DNA of 57,708 bases from CBDHDN01 sp965261585 (GCA_965261585.1 CBDHDN010000031.1:1-57708), one strand, 5' to 3'; positions 45,786-55,701 are shown, counted from the stretch's first letter. Numbers and translations: made by a program. The notes: generated by a model not told the origin, from the sequence alone.

Positions 45786-47096
45786 CTATCCTGGTTCGAG
45801 CCTGGTGGCGACCAGTGTGAACAGGGCCTGATCGGGACAGGCCGAGGAGAGCAGGAAGCGGACCCGACGGGTGTTGCGGATGACGACGGCGCCGATCTTG
45901 AGCAAGCGCAGGCGGATCGTGCCAACCTGGGCGCGGGCGGCCTCGGTGCCGGCGAGGCCGAAGCGCCGGATCGCCGTCATCAGCACGTAGGCGAGACTGG
46001 CCAGGAGCAGGCGGAACTGGTTCGGCCACCAGCGATGGGCCGAGGTGCGGTCAGAGAACAGCTCGAACTGCTCCTTGATGCGGTTCTCCATGTCGCCGCG
46101 GGCACAGTAGAGCATGTCGTAGAGCGCCATGCCGTCACCGGCGAGGCTGGTCACCACGAAGCGCGGGTTGGCGCCGCGGGCGGTGTGTTCTAGGCGCGCG
46201 ATGACGCGCCGCTCGCGGTTCCACGTCCCGGCGCCATAGCGGAGTTCGGCGAAGTGCCGTTGCTTGTCGCCGGTCGTGGCGAACAGTGCGCGCGCCTGGG
46301 CCATCACGGGCGCCGCCAGCGCCTCCAGCCGCTTGTTCCTGGCCAGGCCGATGATGTAGTCGACGCCGTGACGCTCGCACCACGACAGCATGCGCCAGCG
46401 GCAGAAGCCGGAGTCCGCCCGCACGATGATGCGCACGGCGGGCCAGGCCAGGCGCAGCCGCCGCACCAGCAGCTTCAGCACTGCACCGGCATGCTTCGCC
46501 GGGTCGATGTCCGAGCGTCGCAGGTAGGCCGCCAGCAGATGATCGCCGGCGAACACGTAAAGCGGCAGGAAGCAGTAGTGGTCGTAGTAGCCATGGAAGA
46601 ACCGGCCTTCTTGATGGCCGTGAACCGGGTCGTCCGTGGCATCGAAGTCGAGCACGATCTCGCCTGGCGGATCACCATGCGCGGCGATGAAGGCATCCGC
46701 CAGGACCTCGTGGATCGCCCACGCCCAGCTCGCCTCGGCCTGGTTCTCGAAGCGGCACAGCGGCGGCGCGCTGGCCAGCGCCCGGTCCTGCCCCGTCGCC
46801 GTCTGCACCGCCACATCGTGGCGCAGCTCGGTGTGATCGTTCAGATCCTCATAGCCCAGCGCGATCGCGAACACCCGCTGGCGCAGCATGTCGACGAAGC
46901 GATGCCTGACCTTGCCGCGCTGGCGCCTGTCGCCGAGCCGACGCGCCACCGCCGCCGTCAGACCCAACCGCCGGTCCGCCTAGCGTAACAGCAGCACGCC
47001 GCCGTTGCTCGTCACATCGCCGCCGTCAAACGCCGCCTCGATCCGCCGCTTGCGGCAGACTGGAAACAGCACCGTCTCAGGGGTACAATTCGTCAC
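45786..47096 (-). pseudogene. IS1380-family transposase with an early amber codon
   Basis: From GTG 47096 the frame reads NCTPETVLFPVCRKRRIEAA (20), FDGGDVTSNGGVLLLR, then TAG at 46982-46980, then ADRRLGLTAAVARRLGDRRQ (20). Family members have Gln or similar here, so a CAG to TAG change is likely. The rest (stop 45786) is intact: LDFDATDDPVHGHQEGRFFH (20), IIVRADSGFCRWRMLSWCER (20) and an end rich in Leu/Arg. Reinitiation at ATG 46967 would lose 43 residues only. Confidence 0.85.
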
Positions 47097-48475
47097 CGCT
47101 GGGCTCCTGCGTTTGATCCGTAACAGGGGCAAAAGTCCGGGCGACTTTTCATTTTAGGGATTCACAAGGCTTCCGAATTCTGATTCGATCCGGGCATGGC
47201 CGGATGTTTACCAGATATTGAGGCTCTGGCGCCTGATGACCTCAAGGGGCTGGTGTTACAGCTGCTTGAGGATGTTGTCGCGCTGAAGGCCGAGAACGCT
47301 GCGTTACGCGAAGAGATTGCGCGGCTGAAAGGGCTCAAGGGGCCGCCGAAGCTCAAACCGAGCGGCATGGAGAAGGCCACCGAGCCGGCGCGCGCGGAAC
47401 GCAAGGCGGGCCGCCGGGGTGGCAAGATCGACCGGCTTGTGATCGACGAGGAGCGGGTGCTCAAGGCGGCCGTTCCCCCCGGCTCGCGGTTCAAGGGATA
47501 CGAGACCTACGTGGTCCAGGAGCTGATCCTGCGTCCTCACGTGATCCGCTACCGCCGTGAACGCTGGATCACCCCTGATGGTCGGACGGTGGTGGCGGCT
47601 CTGCCCGCGGGGACGGTCGGCCACTTCGGCCCCGAGCTCAGGCGCTTCGTGCTCGCTCAGTATCACCCGGGCCAAGTGACGGTACCGCGGATCGTCGCGC
47701 AATTGCGCGACCTCGGGATGGCGATCTCCAAGCGCCAAGTCGTGCGTCTTCTCATCGCCGGCAAGGAGGACTTCCTGGCCGAGGCGGCCGGTGTGCTTAA
47801 CAGCCCGTTGAAAAAGGCGTCATTGACCGGGTTTCACGCCACGGCGAAGCATATCGCGGCGAAGGCGGTTTCGCCATCCTCGGAGACGATGAGGACGATC
47901 TGAACGACCAGGACGGCTCCAGCGGGCGTAACAAGCACGAACAAGGCGCCAATTCCGCCCGCCACGGCCTCCTTCGGGGTGCCGGCACCGATGAGTTGGC
48001 GCATCAGCAACGATAGGTTGTGGCCGGCGACGTGAAGCAGGTATCGCTTGTGCACGTTCTCGCGGCCCCGAAGCCAGGTCCGGCGCATACCGCCGCGATC
48101 GAGGTTGTGGGCAAAGGAGCGCTCGACGATCTCGGCGCGCAGCTTGAAGGCTTCCCTGGCCACCCCCGATAACAGCCGGGTCCGGTTGTTGGTGACCGCC
48201 CGGCGAGCCGCATCATCTCCGTGCCAGCGCGCAAAACCCTTCTGCTTGGGCTCGGAGATCCGGCTCTTCCAGGGGCCGTCGTCGAGCGCCTTCAAGACCA
48301 ACCGTGAGTGGTAGCCCTTATCGGTCACACATTCGGCCGGATCTTCGGCCGTCGGCGCCACATCCACCGCCTCGAGGTTTGCCTCGGCCGCCGCCAGGGT
48401 CTTGGGAAGCGTTGTCGTATCGCCCTCGTCGGCCGGGTGCAGCTCCGCCACCACCACCGCGCCGGTGTCGTTACG

Positions 48476-50388
48476 GTAGGAATGCGCATTGCTGCGCACC
48501 CCCCGCGCAGATCCGGACGTGGTCGTTGAACCATCCGGCTCCTACCTCGGGTGCTTGACGGCGAACCGCTGGTCCGGCCATGGGTGGCGGATGGAGGCGC
48601 GTGGCCACAGGATTTCGGTCATGCGCTCCAGTCGCTTCCAACTAAATCGGGCTCGCTGGGACCGGCGGCGTAGCGCCCGCATCCACCGGCGTTGCAGCCT
48701 GCGGAGGAACGCACGGATGAACCGGCCTGACCCTGGGACGGCAAAGTAGTTGAGCCAGCCATTGCAGACTCTCCCCAGCCACCTACCAACTTCCCAGATG
48801 TCGTGGTGCCAGCGCTTGCGAAGCACCTCGTCGATGCGCGCCAGGGTCCTGTTGACCCGTTTGGCAACCGGTTTGCGACCAAGCCGAAAGCGTCCTCTCA
48901 GGGTCGTCGTGCAATAGTGCGTGAGGCCCAGAAAGTCGAAAGTCTCCGGCTTGCCCACCCCGCGCTGGCGCCGGTTCAAATCCGCGAACCGGCCAAACTC
49001 CACGAGGCGGGTCTTGTCCTGGTGGAGGCTGAGACCGAACCGGGCCAGCCTCTCCCGAACGTCGCGGAGGTACCGCTCCGCATCCCGCTTGTGTTGGAAC
49101 CCGACAACGATATCGTCAGCGTAACGGACGATGATCGCTTCGCCATCCGGGACGTTCGGGCGCCATTTCTTGTGGAACCACACGTCGAGCACGTAATGCA
49201 GGAACACGTTCGCCAAGACGGGGGAGACTATTGCCCCCTGCGGCGTGCCCATACCCGTATCTGCCCATGACCCACTCTCTATGACGCCGGCGCTCAGCCA
49301 TTTCCGGATCAGACGGATGACCCGCCTGTCTCCGATGCGGTGCTCTAGGAACGTGATCAACCAATCCCGCGGGATCGTGTCGAAGTACGCCCGGAGGTCT
49401 GCATCGACTATCCAGCTGACCTTGCGCCGTTCTATCCCGAAGGCCAGGGCATCGAGCGCATCGTGCGCCCCCCGCCCCGGTCGGAACCCGTAGCTGAAGC
49501 CAAGAAACACCACCTCGTAGATCGGTGTCAGGATCACATCCACAACCGCCTTCTGGACGACCTTGTCCTCCAGCGCCGCGATCCCGAGCGGTCGTGTCCC
49601 CCCGTCCGGCTTGGGTACCTCTACCCGCCGAACCGGTGGCGCCCGGTACGCTCCCCCTCTGTGCAGGCGCCGGTGCAGGTCGAGCAGGCGCTCATCCAGA
49701 CCCTCGCCGTACATGTCCCACGTAACGCCGTCGACACCGGCTGCTGCGTCCTTCTTCAATGCGAAGTAGGCCGCACCGAGCGCGTCCGGCGTAATGTGGT
49801 GGAAGAGCGCAGTGAGACGTTCCTTCGGGTTTCTCTCTGCAGCTTTCCGTATCCGGGCCGCCGCCTGTGGCACGCTTACCCGACACTGGGTTCGGCGCGT
49901 GCTTTGGCAATCCGGATTCCCCTTGGTTGAGGCCCTTTCCTCCGGCGACTCCGCAGAAGCTCGCGCTCCCTTGTTCGCCGCCCTCACAGGTCGTACGGCC
50001 TCATCCGACTTCTTCAAACCGTTCATCATAGGCTTCGGTTTTCTCCATTCCCTACGCGGCCCCTTTACGACAACCGGGGCAGTTTGAAGACCTCCCAGGG
50101 TCCCAACAGAAGGCGTGCGAACGTGCATGGGTTCTCTGACACCGCGGGGCTCGCCGACATCTCACCAAAACGACGCCTGCAATATTGCCTTCGACCGATC
50201 TGAAAGCCTCGGCACCCCGGACCATCGCTTTTACGGTGCTCAATAGCCCTGCCCATCCATGCCGCTACCGACGCTTCGCCTGCCCCCTCACGGGAGCCAA
50301 CGCACGGCTCGCGGAGAAACGTGGTTCGGTTACTCCTTCGTTCCGGGGGACTTGCACCCCCTACCTTCTGCCAGTTCGCCTGGCGCAC
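48476..50388 (-). mobile_element. Group II intron, type I, copy 2 (sense, intact)
   Basis: Begins GTGCGCCAGG at 50388 and ends CCTAC at 48476. Flanks are GATCTG and CGTAAC as in copy 1. 1913 nt; domain V/VI-like segment at 48476-48542. About 360 nt of ribozyme precede the RT gene. Confidence 0.93.
48542..50029 (-). CDS. ltrA: Group II intron reverse transcriptase/maturase, type I, intact
   Basis: 495 residues from MMNGLKKSDEAV (an upstream frame lies in the ribozyme). RT motifs are those of copy 1, with catalytic VRYADDIVVGF, then an intact maturase part: RVNRTLARIDEVLRKRWHHD (20), IWEVGRWLGRVCNGWLNYFA (20), ending DQRFAVKHPR. No endonuclease domain is obvious. It could act in trans on copy 1. 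Confidence 0.95.
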   Translation of the reverse strand: MMNGLKKSDEAVRPVRAANKGARASAESPEERASTKGNPDCQSTRRTQCRVSVPQAAARIRKAAERNPKERLTALFHHITPDALGAAYFALKKDAAAGVDGVTWDMYGEGLDERLLDLHRRLHRGGAYRAPPVRRVEVPKPDGGTRPLGIAALEDKVVQKAVVDVILTPIYEVVFLGFSYGFRPGRGAHDALDALAFGIERRKVSWIVDADLRAYFDTIPRDWLITFLEHRIGDRRVIRLIRKWLSAGVIESGSWADTGMGTPQGAIVSPVLANVFLHYVLDVWFHKKWRPNVPDGEAIIVRYADDIVVGFQHKRDAERYLRDVRERLARFGLSLHQDKTRLVEFGRFADLNRRQRGVGKPETFDFLGLTHYCTTTLRGRFRLGRKPVAKRVNRTLARIDEVLRKRWHHDIWEVGRWLGRVCNGWLNYFAVPGSGRFIRAFLRRLQRRWMRALRRRSQRARFSWKRLERMTEILWPRASIRHPWPDQRFAVKHPR

Positions 50389-52264
50389 CAGATCCACCGC
50401 GTGCTCGGGCTTGTAGGCCAGGTGCGTGGTGCCGTTCTTCATCTTGGCGATCTTGGCCTCGGGGTCGCTCCTGGAAACCCAGTCCTGGTTCGAGAGCTTC
50501 TTGCCCTTGCGCTTGCGGTCCAGACGCGCCAGGTCCTCAGCCGTGGGTGTCTCGATACCGCTCTCCTGGGCCAAGCGCTCCAGCATCCCCCGGTAACCCT
50601 CGCCCGTGTCCCTCCGCACGATGTCGCGCAGCGCCGCGTTGGCCTCCATGGTCGAGGCATCCACCCCGATGCGCTCGCCCTTCACCAGACCCGCCTCGGC
50701 GATCAGCGCCAGGACCCAGTCAAACACCGCCGTGTGGACTTCATGGGGCAGGCGCGCGCGGGTCCGTGACAGCCAGGAATGGTCCGGCACCCGTTCCCGC
50801 ATCTCCAACAGCAGGAACTCCCGTAGCGACAGGGAATCCGAGCAGCGCCACTCCAGCCCACGCTCAGAGTCGATACCCTCGAAGTAGCCCGCCAGGTGCA
50901 TACGGAAGTAGCGCCCGGGTGGCACCGAAGGCGCCCCCATCCTGGCCGCGTAATAGGGCTGGCAGACCGCCTCGGCGAAGCCGTCGAAGCCGCCCTCGAT
51001 CAGTACCAACTGCAGGCGGTCGTAAAATACATGACCTGGCGAGCGCGGCATCTCCGACCAGCTCACCATCAAGTCCCCCTGACGATCCTTCTGCTGTCCC
51101 ATCGCCATCAGCGAACCCCCCTTCAGGCCAGGACACCAGAGAATCAGACCATGCCGACTTCGTCCAGGGAAGACTTCGTCAACGGGCTGTTAAGAGCGGG
51201 CTCGAGAGCGCGGCGTGGATCACGGTCGATGACACCGGCGCCCGCTACAAGGGCATGAACGGCGCCTGCACGCACATCGGCAACACTGATTTTGCCTGGT
51301 TCGCCACCACCCGCGCGAAGAGCCGGCTGAACTTCCTGGCGCTTTTGCGGGCTGGCGCCACCGACTACGTGATCAACGACGAGGCGCTGGCTTACATGCG
51401 CGGCCGGAGCCTCTCGGGGCTGGTGATCGCCCGGCTCGCTGGGCACAAAAGCAAGCGCCTCAAAGACCAGGAGGCGTGGATGGCCCATCTCGAGCGCCTC
51501 GGCATCACCCGGCTCCGGGTGCATCCCGATCCGCTGAAGATCGCCACCGAAGGCGCGCTGTGGGGCAGCGTGGTCGCCCATGGCTTGCTCAAGGATGCCG
51601 TCATCGTCAGCGACGACGCCGGCCAGTTCAACGTCGGCTCTCACGCGCTGTGCTGGGTCCACGCCGAGCGGCTCATCCACAAGCTGGTCGGCTTCAACCA
51701 CCGCCAGCGGCAGGCGTGTGCGCGGATCCGGGCGCGGGTGTGGTGGTTCTACGCCGACCTGAAGGCATATTGCCGCGATCCCACTCCGCGCAGAAAGCGG
51801 GAGCTTCAGGCCCGCTTTGACCGGCTGTTCACCACCACCACCGGCTTTGCCACCCTCGACCGGTTGCTCGCCAGGCTCCACGCCAACAAGGTCGAGTTGC
51901 TCCGCGCCCTCGAACGGCCGGATATCCCGCTTCACACCAACGGCTCGGAGAATGACATCCGCTGCCAGGTGACAAGGCGCAAAATCAGCGGTGGCACCCG
52001 CTCGGAGACCGGCCGCGACTGCCGCGACGCCTTCCTCGGCTTGATGAAGACCTGCGACAAGCTCGGCGTCTCGTTCTGGGACTACCTCGGCAGCCGGCTC
52101 GACATCCCCGGCGCGCCGCCCATCCTCCCCTTGCCAGACCTCATCCGCCAGCGCACCGCCGCCTGACCGCCCGGCCTTTTGCCCCTGTTACTTTGATCCG
52201 ATCTAGGCAATTGAATCATAACACATATTGGGAGTTCGGCGGTGCCTTTCGTGAATCCTCCAGG

Positions 52265-53524
52265 CTAGTTCAGCGTTTCCGAGGATCGAATCATATCAGG
52301 CGGCCTCGTTTAGTTTGTAGGACCAGGTGTGGACGACGGGATGTCGGTTGATGTCGTCGATGGCGGCGATGATGCGGTCCTTGAGTTCCTGCTTGGAGGC
52401 GACGCGGATGTGCCGGAGCACCGAGCGAGCGAGCTTGGAGAAGAAGCCCTCGATGAGGTTGAGCCAGGAGCCGTGCTTGGGAGTGAAGACGAAACTGAAG
52501 CGGCCCTCTCGCTGGTCGGCGAGCCAGCCTCGGGTTTCCTTGGAGATATGCGCGGAGTGATTGTCGAGGATCAGCGTGATCGCGGTGCTCGGTGGATAGG
52601 CCGCGTCGAGGCGTTTGAGAAACGCGACGAACTCGCGCGAGCGATGGCGATCCTCGACGCTGGCGTGAACCTTGCCGGTCAGCAGATCGATGCCGGCGAG
52701 CAGGCTGATCGTCCCGTGGCGGACATATTCGTGATCACGCCCGAAGCCGGCATGGCGACCGGGCGCAGGCGGCAGGTCGGGCGCCGTCGTCCCGATCGCC
52801 TGCATGCCCGGCTTCTCGTCGTAGGAGATGATCGCCACCGCCTCGATCGGCGCCTGCGGGTTCGCCGCGGCGGCTCGCTTGAGCATTTCGACCTCGCGGT
52901 AGACACACAACACCTCGGCCATCTTCTGCTCGAACTCGGGGTCGCGGCGCTCCAGGTAGTAGCGCACCTTGTGCGGCTTCACCGCGTGCTGGTCGAGCAG
53001 CTTGCACACAGTACCCTGGGCCAGTTTGGCAAGACACCCATGGCCTGCCGCCGGGCCGTGGGAGCGCGCATGCCGCGCCAGCAGCCGCGTCGTCCACAGC
53101 TCATGCGGATAACCCAAGTCCTTCGCCTTGCGGCAGGCCAGATCGACCAGCCAGGCGCGCGCCGCCTCGGTGATCCGCGGCTCGCGTCCGGGCCGCGGAC
53201 TGTCCGCCAAGGCCGCCATCAAGCCATGGCGCAGCGCTCGCTCGACGCAGCGCTGCACCGTCTGATGGTGAACGCCCAGCACCCGGCCAACCGCGAAGTA
53301 CGACGCAGCATGCGCGCCCGCGTCACCCGGCATGCCGCTTCCGTGCGCGACAGGGCGATCGCCCCAAGCTGCTCAACCTCTTCTTCCGTCATCCGCAAAT
53401 CAACCGACCGCCGAGGCGCCGCCATGACACGTCTCCCGCCAATACACGCCTTCACCCTACCAAATCTGGTAGGCAGTCAGGAACCCCACACAAAATGATC
53501 CGTTTCATGGAATCGATGTACTAG
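52265..53524 (-). mobile_element. IS630-A, copy 2
   Basis: Runs CTAG to CTAG (52265-52268 and 53521-53524) with the same ends as copy 1. Compared with copy 1 it lacks 19 bp in the transposase gene. Confidence 0.93.
52296..53425 (-). pseudogene. IS630-family transposase, copy 2, broken by a 19-bp deletion
   Basis: Starts MAAPRRSVDLRMTEEEVEQL (20). Near 53310, after RARML, copy 1 has 19 bases that are missing here, probably lost between short CTGC/TGCG repeats, which shifts the frame. The remainder is open (ASYFAVGRVLGVHHQTVQRC, 20; LILDNHSAH; HPVVHTWSYKLNEAA). With copy 1 split, no intact IS630-A transposase exists in this window. Confidence 0.92.
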
Positions 53525-53536
53525 AGCACATCCGGT

Positions 53537-54477
53537 TTAGACGGAATATCCTGCATTGACGATGTAGTTTCTGCATTCGGTTGGAGAGAATTCATCGAGG
53601 GCGTTTCCAATTGCCCGCCAGAGGTCATCGACGGTTCTGGCGCCGACCTTGCGGAGAATGGCTTTGAGCTTGGCGAAGACCTGTTCGATGGGATTGAGAT
53701 CGGGGCTGTAGGGCGGCAGGTAGAGCGGGGTTGCGCCGACCGCCTCAATGGCCTCGTGTACGCCGGCGACCTTGTGGGAGGAGAGGTTGTCCATGATGAC
53801 GATGTCGCCCGCGGACAGGGTCGGGACCAGGGCTTGCTGGACCCAGGCAAGGAAGCTTGCGCCGTTGATCGGGCCATCGAAAACGCAGGGCGCGGTGATC
53901 CGGTCGTGACGCAGGGCGGCAATGAACGTGGTTGTCTTCCAGTGGCCATGGGGAATGGCCGCCACCACCCGTTCGCCGCGCGGTGCCCGGCCATAACGCC
54001 GGGCCATGTTCGTCCGCGCCCAGGTCTCGTCGAGAAAGACCAGCCGTTCGGCAATCAGCCCAGGTTGCTCGTTGCGCCAAGTGGCTCGCGCCGCCGCGAC
54101 GTCAGGGCGCTCCTGCTCGGCGGCGTGGGCTGTCTTTTTTTGCGACTCAGCCCCTGAGCCAGAAGAAAGTCGCCAAGCGTCGAGCGCTTCGCCTCGATCC
54201 CCTCGGCGGCCAGCAAGACGCAAAGCTCGTCAATGGTGATGTCGCAATTCTCCATCACCAGAGCCCGAATGCGATCGCCATGGGGAGCCAGTTTCGATTT
54301 CTTCCAGCCACCGTATTTGTCGGCTTTGATCGTGCCCCGCTGCTTCCAACGCTGCATCAGCTTCACAACAAAGCTGATGCTCACATCAAATTGCTTCGCC
54401 GCCGCATTGCGAGAGGTCCCCGATTCAACAACTCGAACAACTCGTTCACGAAGATCTTCCGAATAAGGTCGTGTCAT
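53537..54477 (-). CDS. IS630-family transposase with programmed frameshift (two overlapping ORFs)
   Basis: The first frame starts at 54477 (MTRPYSEDLRERVVRVVESG, 20) and holds the helix-turn-helix (NAAAKQFDVSISFVVKLMQR, 20). It overlaps the second, which carries the DDE domain: ERLVFLDETWARTNMARRYG (20), DIVIMDNLSSHKVAGVHEAI (20), YLPPYSPDLNPIEQVFAKLK (20) and a stop at 53537. The join lies at a run of seven A's (54141-54135 on this strand, SQKKTAHA), a standard slippery site in IS630 elements. The fused protein is about 313 residues and looks functional. Confidence 0.88.
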
Positions 54478-54499
54478 CCATGGCTGGCCTCCTTTAACC

Positions 54500-55046
54500 C
54501 GTGCCTATCCGGTTAACGCACACACCCACAACATGTAGTGTATCCTGTCGCACGGCAGGGAAGGGTAGTCGCGGCCGCAAGGGGAATTCGATCTGGCAAA
54601 TTTCTGATTGTGCTGAAGTCCGAACGTGGGTTTGATTCACTTTACGCACTGAACATCGGGGGACAGATTGATGAAGACCAAGGAAAAAAAGAAGAAACCC
54701 ACGGCCAGACGGGAACCTGCTGATGAAAAGACATCGCCTCAGCGATTGATGGCACTAGCCGAAGAAAGCGCCATATTGGCGCGGATCGTTGCGAAAAACC
54801 CGTCTGCTCCTGTTACTCTTCTGCGCACTCTGATCCGCAGCGAAGACGAAGCGACACGCAGGTGTGTGGTTCTCAACCGACGTGCTCCATATGACGTATT
54901 GAGCGACCTTGAAAACCAGTTCCCAGGGTCATTTGTGAATAATTCGGCACTCGAACTCTACAATTCCTTCAAGATCTGATGGCCCCGAATTTTCTATCAC
55001 CGCAACACTACATGTTGTGGGTGTGTGCGTTAACCGGATAGGCACG
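54500..55046 (+). mobile_element. Novel 547-bp element: 42-bp perfect TIRs, 8-bp TSD, one non-transposase gene
   Basis: Bases 54500-54541 and 55005-55046 are perfect inverted repeats (ends CGTGCCTATCCGGTTAACGC ...). The flanks carry the direct repeat CTTTAACC at 54492-54499 and 55047-55054. Inside is a single 103-codon gene and short leaders. It lies in the non-coding 5' region of IS630-B. The interior is less GC-rich than the surroundings. No known IS family is recognised from the ends. Confidence 0.88.
54671..54979 (+). CDS. Cargo protein of the 547-bp element, leucine-rich-repeat-variant-like
   Basis: 102 residues from ATG 54671, with GGGGGAC 8 nt upstream; a TTG just before would add one residue. 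The N-terminus is highly basic (KTKEKKKKPTARREPADEKT, 20). The rest is helical with spaced repeats: ILARIVAKNPSAPVTLLRTL (20), DEATRRCVVLNRRAPYDVLS (20), FPGSFVNNSALELYN. The alternating VAxNPxxPxxLL and DxxxRxxVxxNxxxPxxVL spacing resembles the LRV (leucine-rich repeat variant) family. No DDE or HUH motif, nuclease motif or signal peptide is seen. Function unknown. Confidence 0.75.
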   Translation: MKTKEKKKKPTARREPADEKTSPQRLMALAEESAILARIVAKNPSAPVTLLRTLIRSEDEATRRCVVLNRRAPYDVLSDLENQFPGSFVNNSALELYNSFKI

Positions 55047-55111
55047 CTTTAACCCAGCTCATAGCTTGAATCACTTTTTGCGACCCTTGGGAATCCCCTT
55101 TTTGATTCTGT

Positions 55112-55685
55112 CTATGCCGGACCCGCTCTAGTGATGCGGTAGAGGACGTGGCGGCCGAGCCGGCTGCCGGCCGGTAGCTTCGGGTGGTCGAAGTCATCGG
55201 CGGCATCGCGGGTCATGCCGAGCGCTTCCATGACGGCGCGGGAGCGGCGGTTGGCCGGCACGGTTAACGAGACGATCTTATCCAGGCCGACTGTCTCGAA
55301 GCCGCAGGCGAGGGCGGCGCGGGCGGGCCTCGCGGGCATAGCCGCGGCCCCAATGGGCGCGGGCCAGGCGCCAGCCGACCTCGACGGCGGGCGTGAAGTG
55401 CGCCTCGAATGCCGGCACCGACAGGCCGACATAGCCGATGAACGGCGCCACCCCCGGCACTTCGCCGGCCCACAGGCCGTAGCCGCGTTCGTCCATGCCG
55501 GCGCGGATGCGGGCGGCCGACGCGTCGCTTTCGGCGCGGCTGAGACGCGCCGGAAAGTGCTCCATCACCTGCGGGTCGGCGTTCATGGCGGCGAACGGCG
55601 CCAGGTCGGCGTCGCGCCATTGGCGCAGCAGCAGGCGCTCCATCGTCAATGCCGGGCCGTCGTCGGCCATGTCGGCCATCCCCAT
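55112..55685 (-). pseudogene. GNAT-family N-acetyltransferase, frameshifted, 3' end altered by IS630-B
   Basis: The start MGMADMADDGPALTMERLLL (20) leads into a RimJ/RimL-type acetyltransferase: MEHFPARLSRAESDASAARI (20), EVGWRLARAHWGRGYAREA (acetyl-CoA loop). An extra C at about 55330 shifts the frame; the other frame continues ARAALACGFETVGLDKIVSL (20) and NRRSRAVMEALGMTRDAADD (20). The last codons before the stop at 55112 (RAGPA) come from the end of IS630-B. The family acetylates protein N-termini or small molecules. Confidence 0.82.
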
Positions 55686-55701
55686 GTGACGATGCCGCCG
55701 C

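Larger units (their letters stand above)
47834..51108 (-). pseudogene. IS1182-family transposase, interrupted by a sense group II intron
   Basis: Exons 51108-50389 (240 codons) and 48475-47834 (214 codons) join exactly between codons, VDL|RND, giving 453 residues. Exon 1: HVFYDRLQLVLIEGGFDGFA (20), SLSLREFLLLEMRERVPDHS (20), GERIGVDASTMEANAALRDI (20). Exon 2: ECVTDKGYHSRLVLKALDDG (20), then RTRLLSGVAREAFKLRAEIV (20) and ERSFAHNLDRGGMRRTWLRG (20). The intron is on the same strand and its RT is intact, so splicing could restore a full mRNA; 'pseudogene' describes the DNA only. Confidence 0.88.
47801..51189 (-). mobile_element. IS1182-type element, interrupted by group II intron type I copy 2
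   Basis: Perfect terminal repeats CAGCCCGTTG / CAACGGGCTG, with TTAA at 47797-47800 and 51190-51193. 3389 bp, of which 1913 are intron. Confidence 0.9.
47196..52166 (+). pseudogene. IS66-family transposase (TnpC-like), split by IS1182-type element
   Basis: Parts 47196-47800 and 51194-52166 rejoin in frame (AAGVL-KSGLESAAW) to 525 residues. The N-terminal leucine zipper is LVLQLLEDVVALKAENAALR (20). The DDE part has WITVDDTGARYKGMNGACTH (20), AVIVSDDAGQFNVGSHALCW (20) and IPLHTNGSENDIRCQVTRRK (20). TnpA and TnpB are absent. The break is at CTTAAG with TTAA duplicated. Confidence 0.9.
47120..52191 (+). mobile_element. IS66-type element (TnpC only), interrupted by an IS1182-type element
   Basis: Ends GTAACAGGGGCAAAAGTCCG and, inward, GTAACAGGGGCAAAAGGCCG. 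Direct repeats TTTGATCC at 47112-47119 and 52192-52199 give the 8-bp duplication usual for IS66. Only a TnpC-like gene is present, as in the ISBst12 subgroup. Confidence 0.9.
45581..52264 (-). mobile_element. IS1380-type element, interrupted by an IS66-type element
   Basis: Inward ends CCCGGATATTTCATGATG and CCTGGAGGATTCACGAAA are inverted repeats, flanked on both sides by CTAG (45577-45580, 52265-52268), a 4-bp duplication as expected for IS1380. The host length without IS66 and its duplicate is about 1.6 kb. Confidence 0.85.
53521..55131 (-). mobile_element. IS630-type element B (IS630-B), containing the 547-bp element
   Basis: Inward ends CTAGAGCACATCCGGTTTAG and CTAGAGCGGGTCCGGCATAG, both continuing AC(G/A)GAAT, are clear inverted repeats at CTAG sites 53521-53524 and 55128-55131. 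Without the nested element and its duplicate it is about 1056 bp. Confidence 0.88.

Noticed and set aside
54538..54723. GTG-started 61-codon frame inside the 547-bp element
   Set aside because: It begins within the terminal repeat, lacks a ribosome-binding site and overlaps the better supported 54671 gene in another frame.
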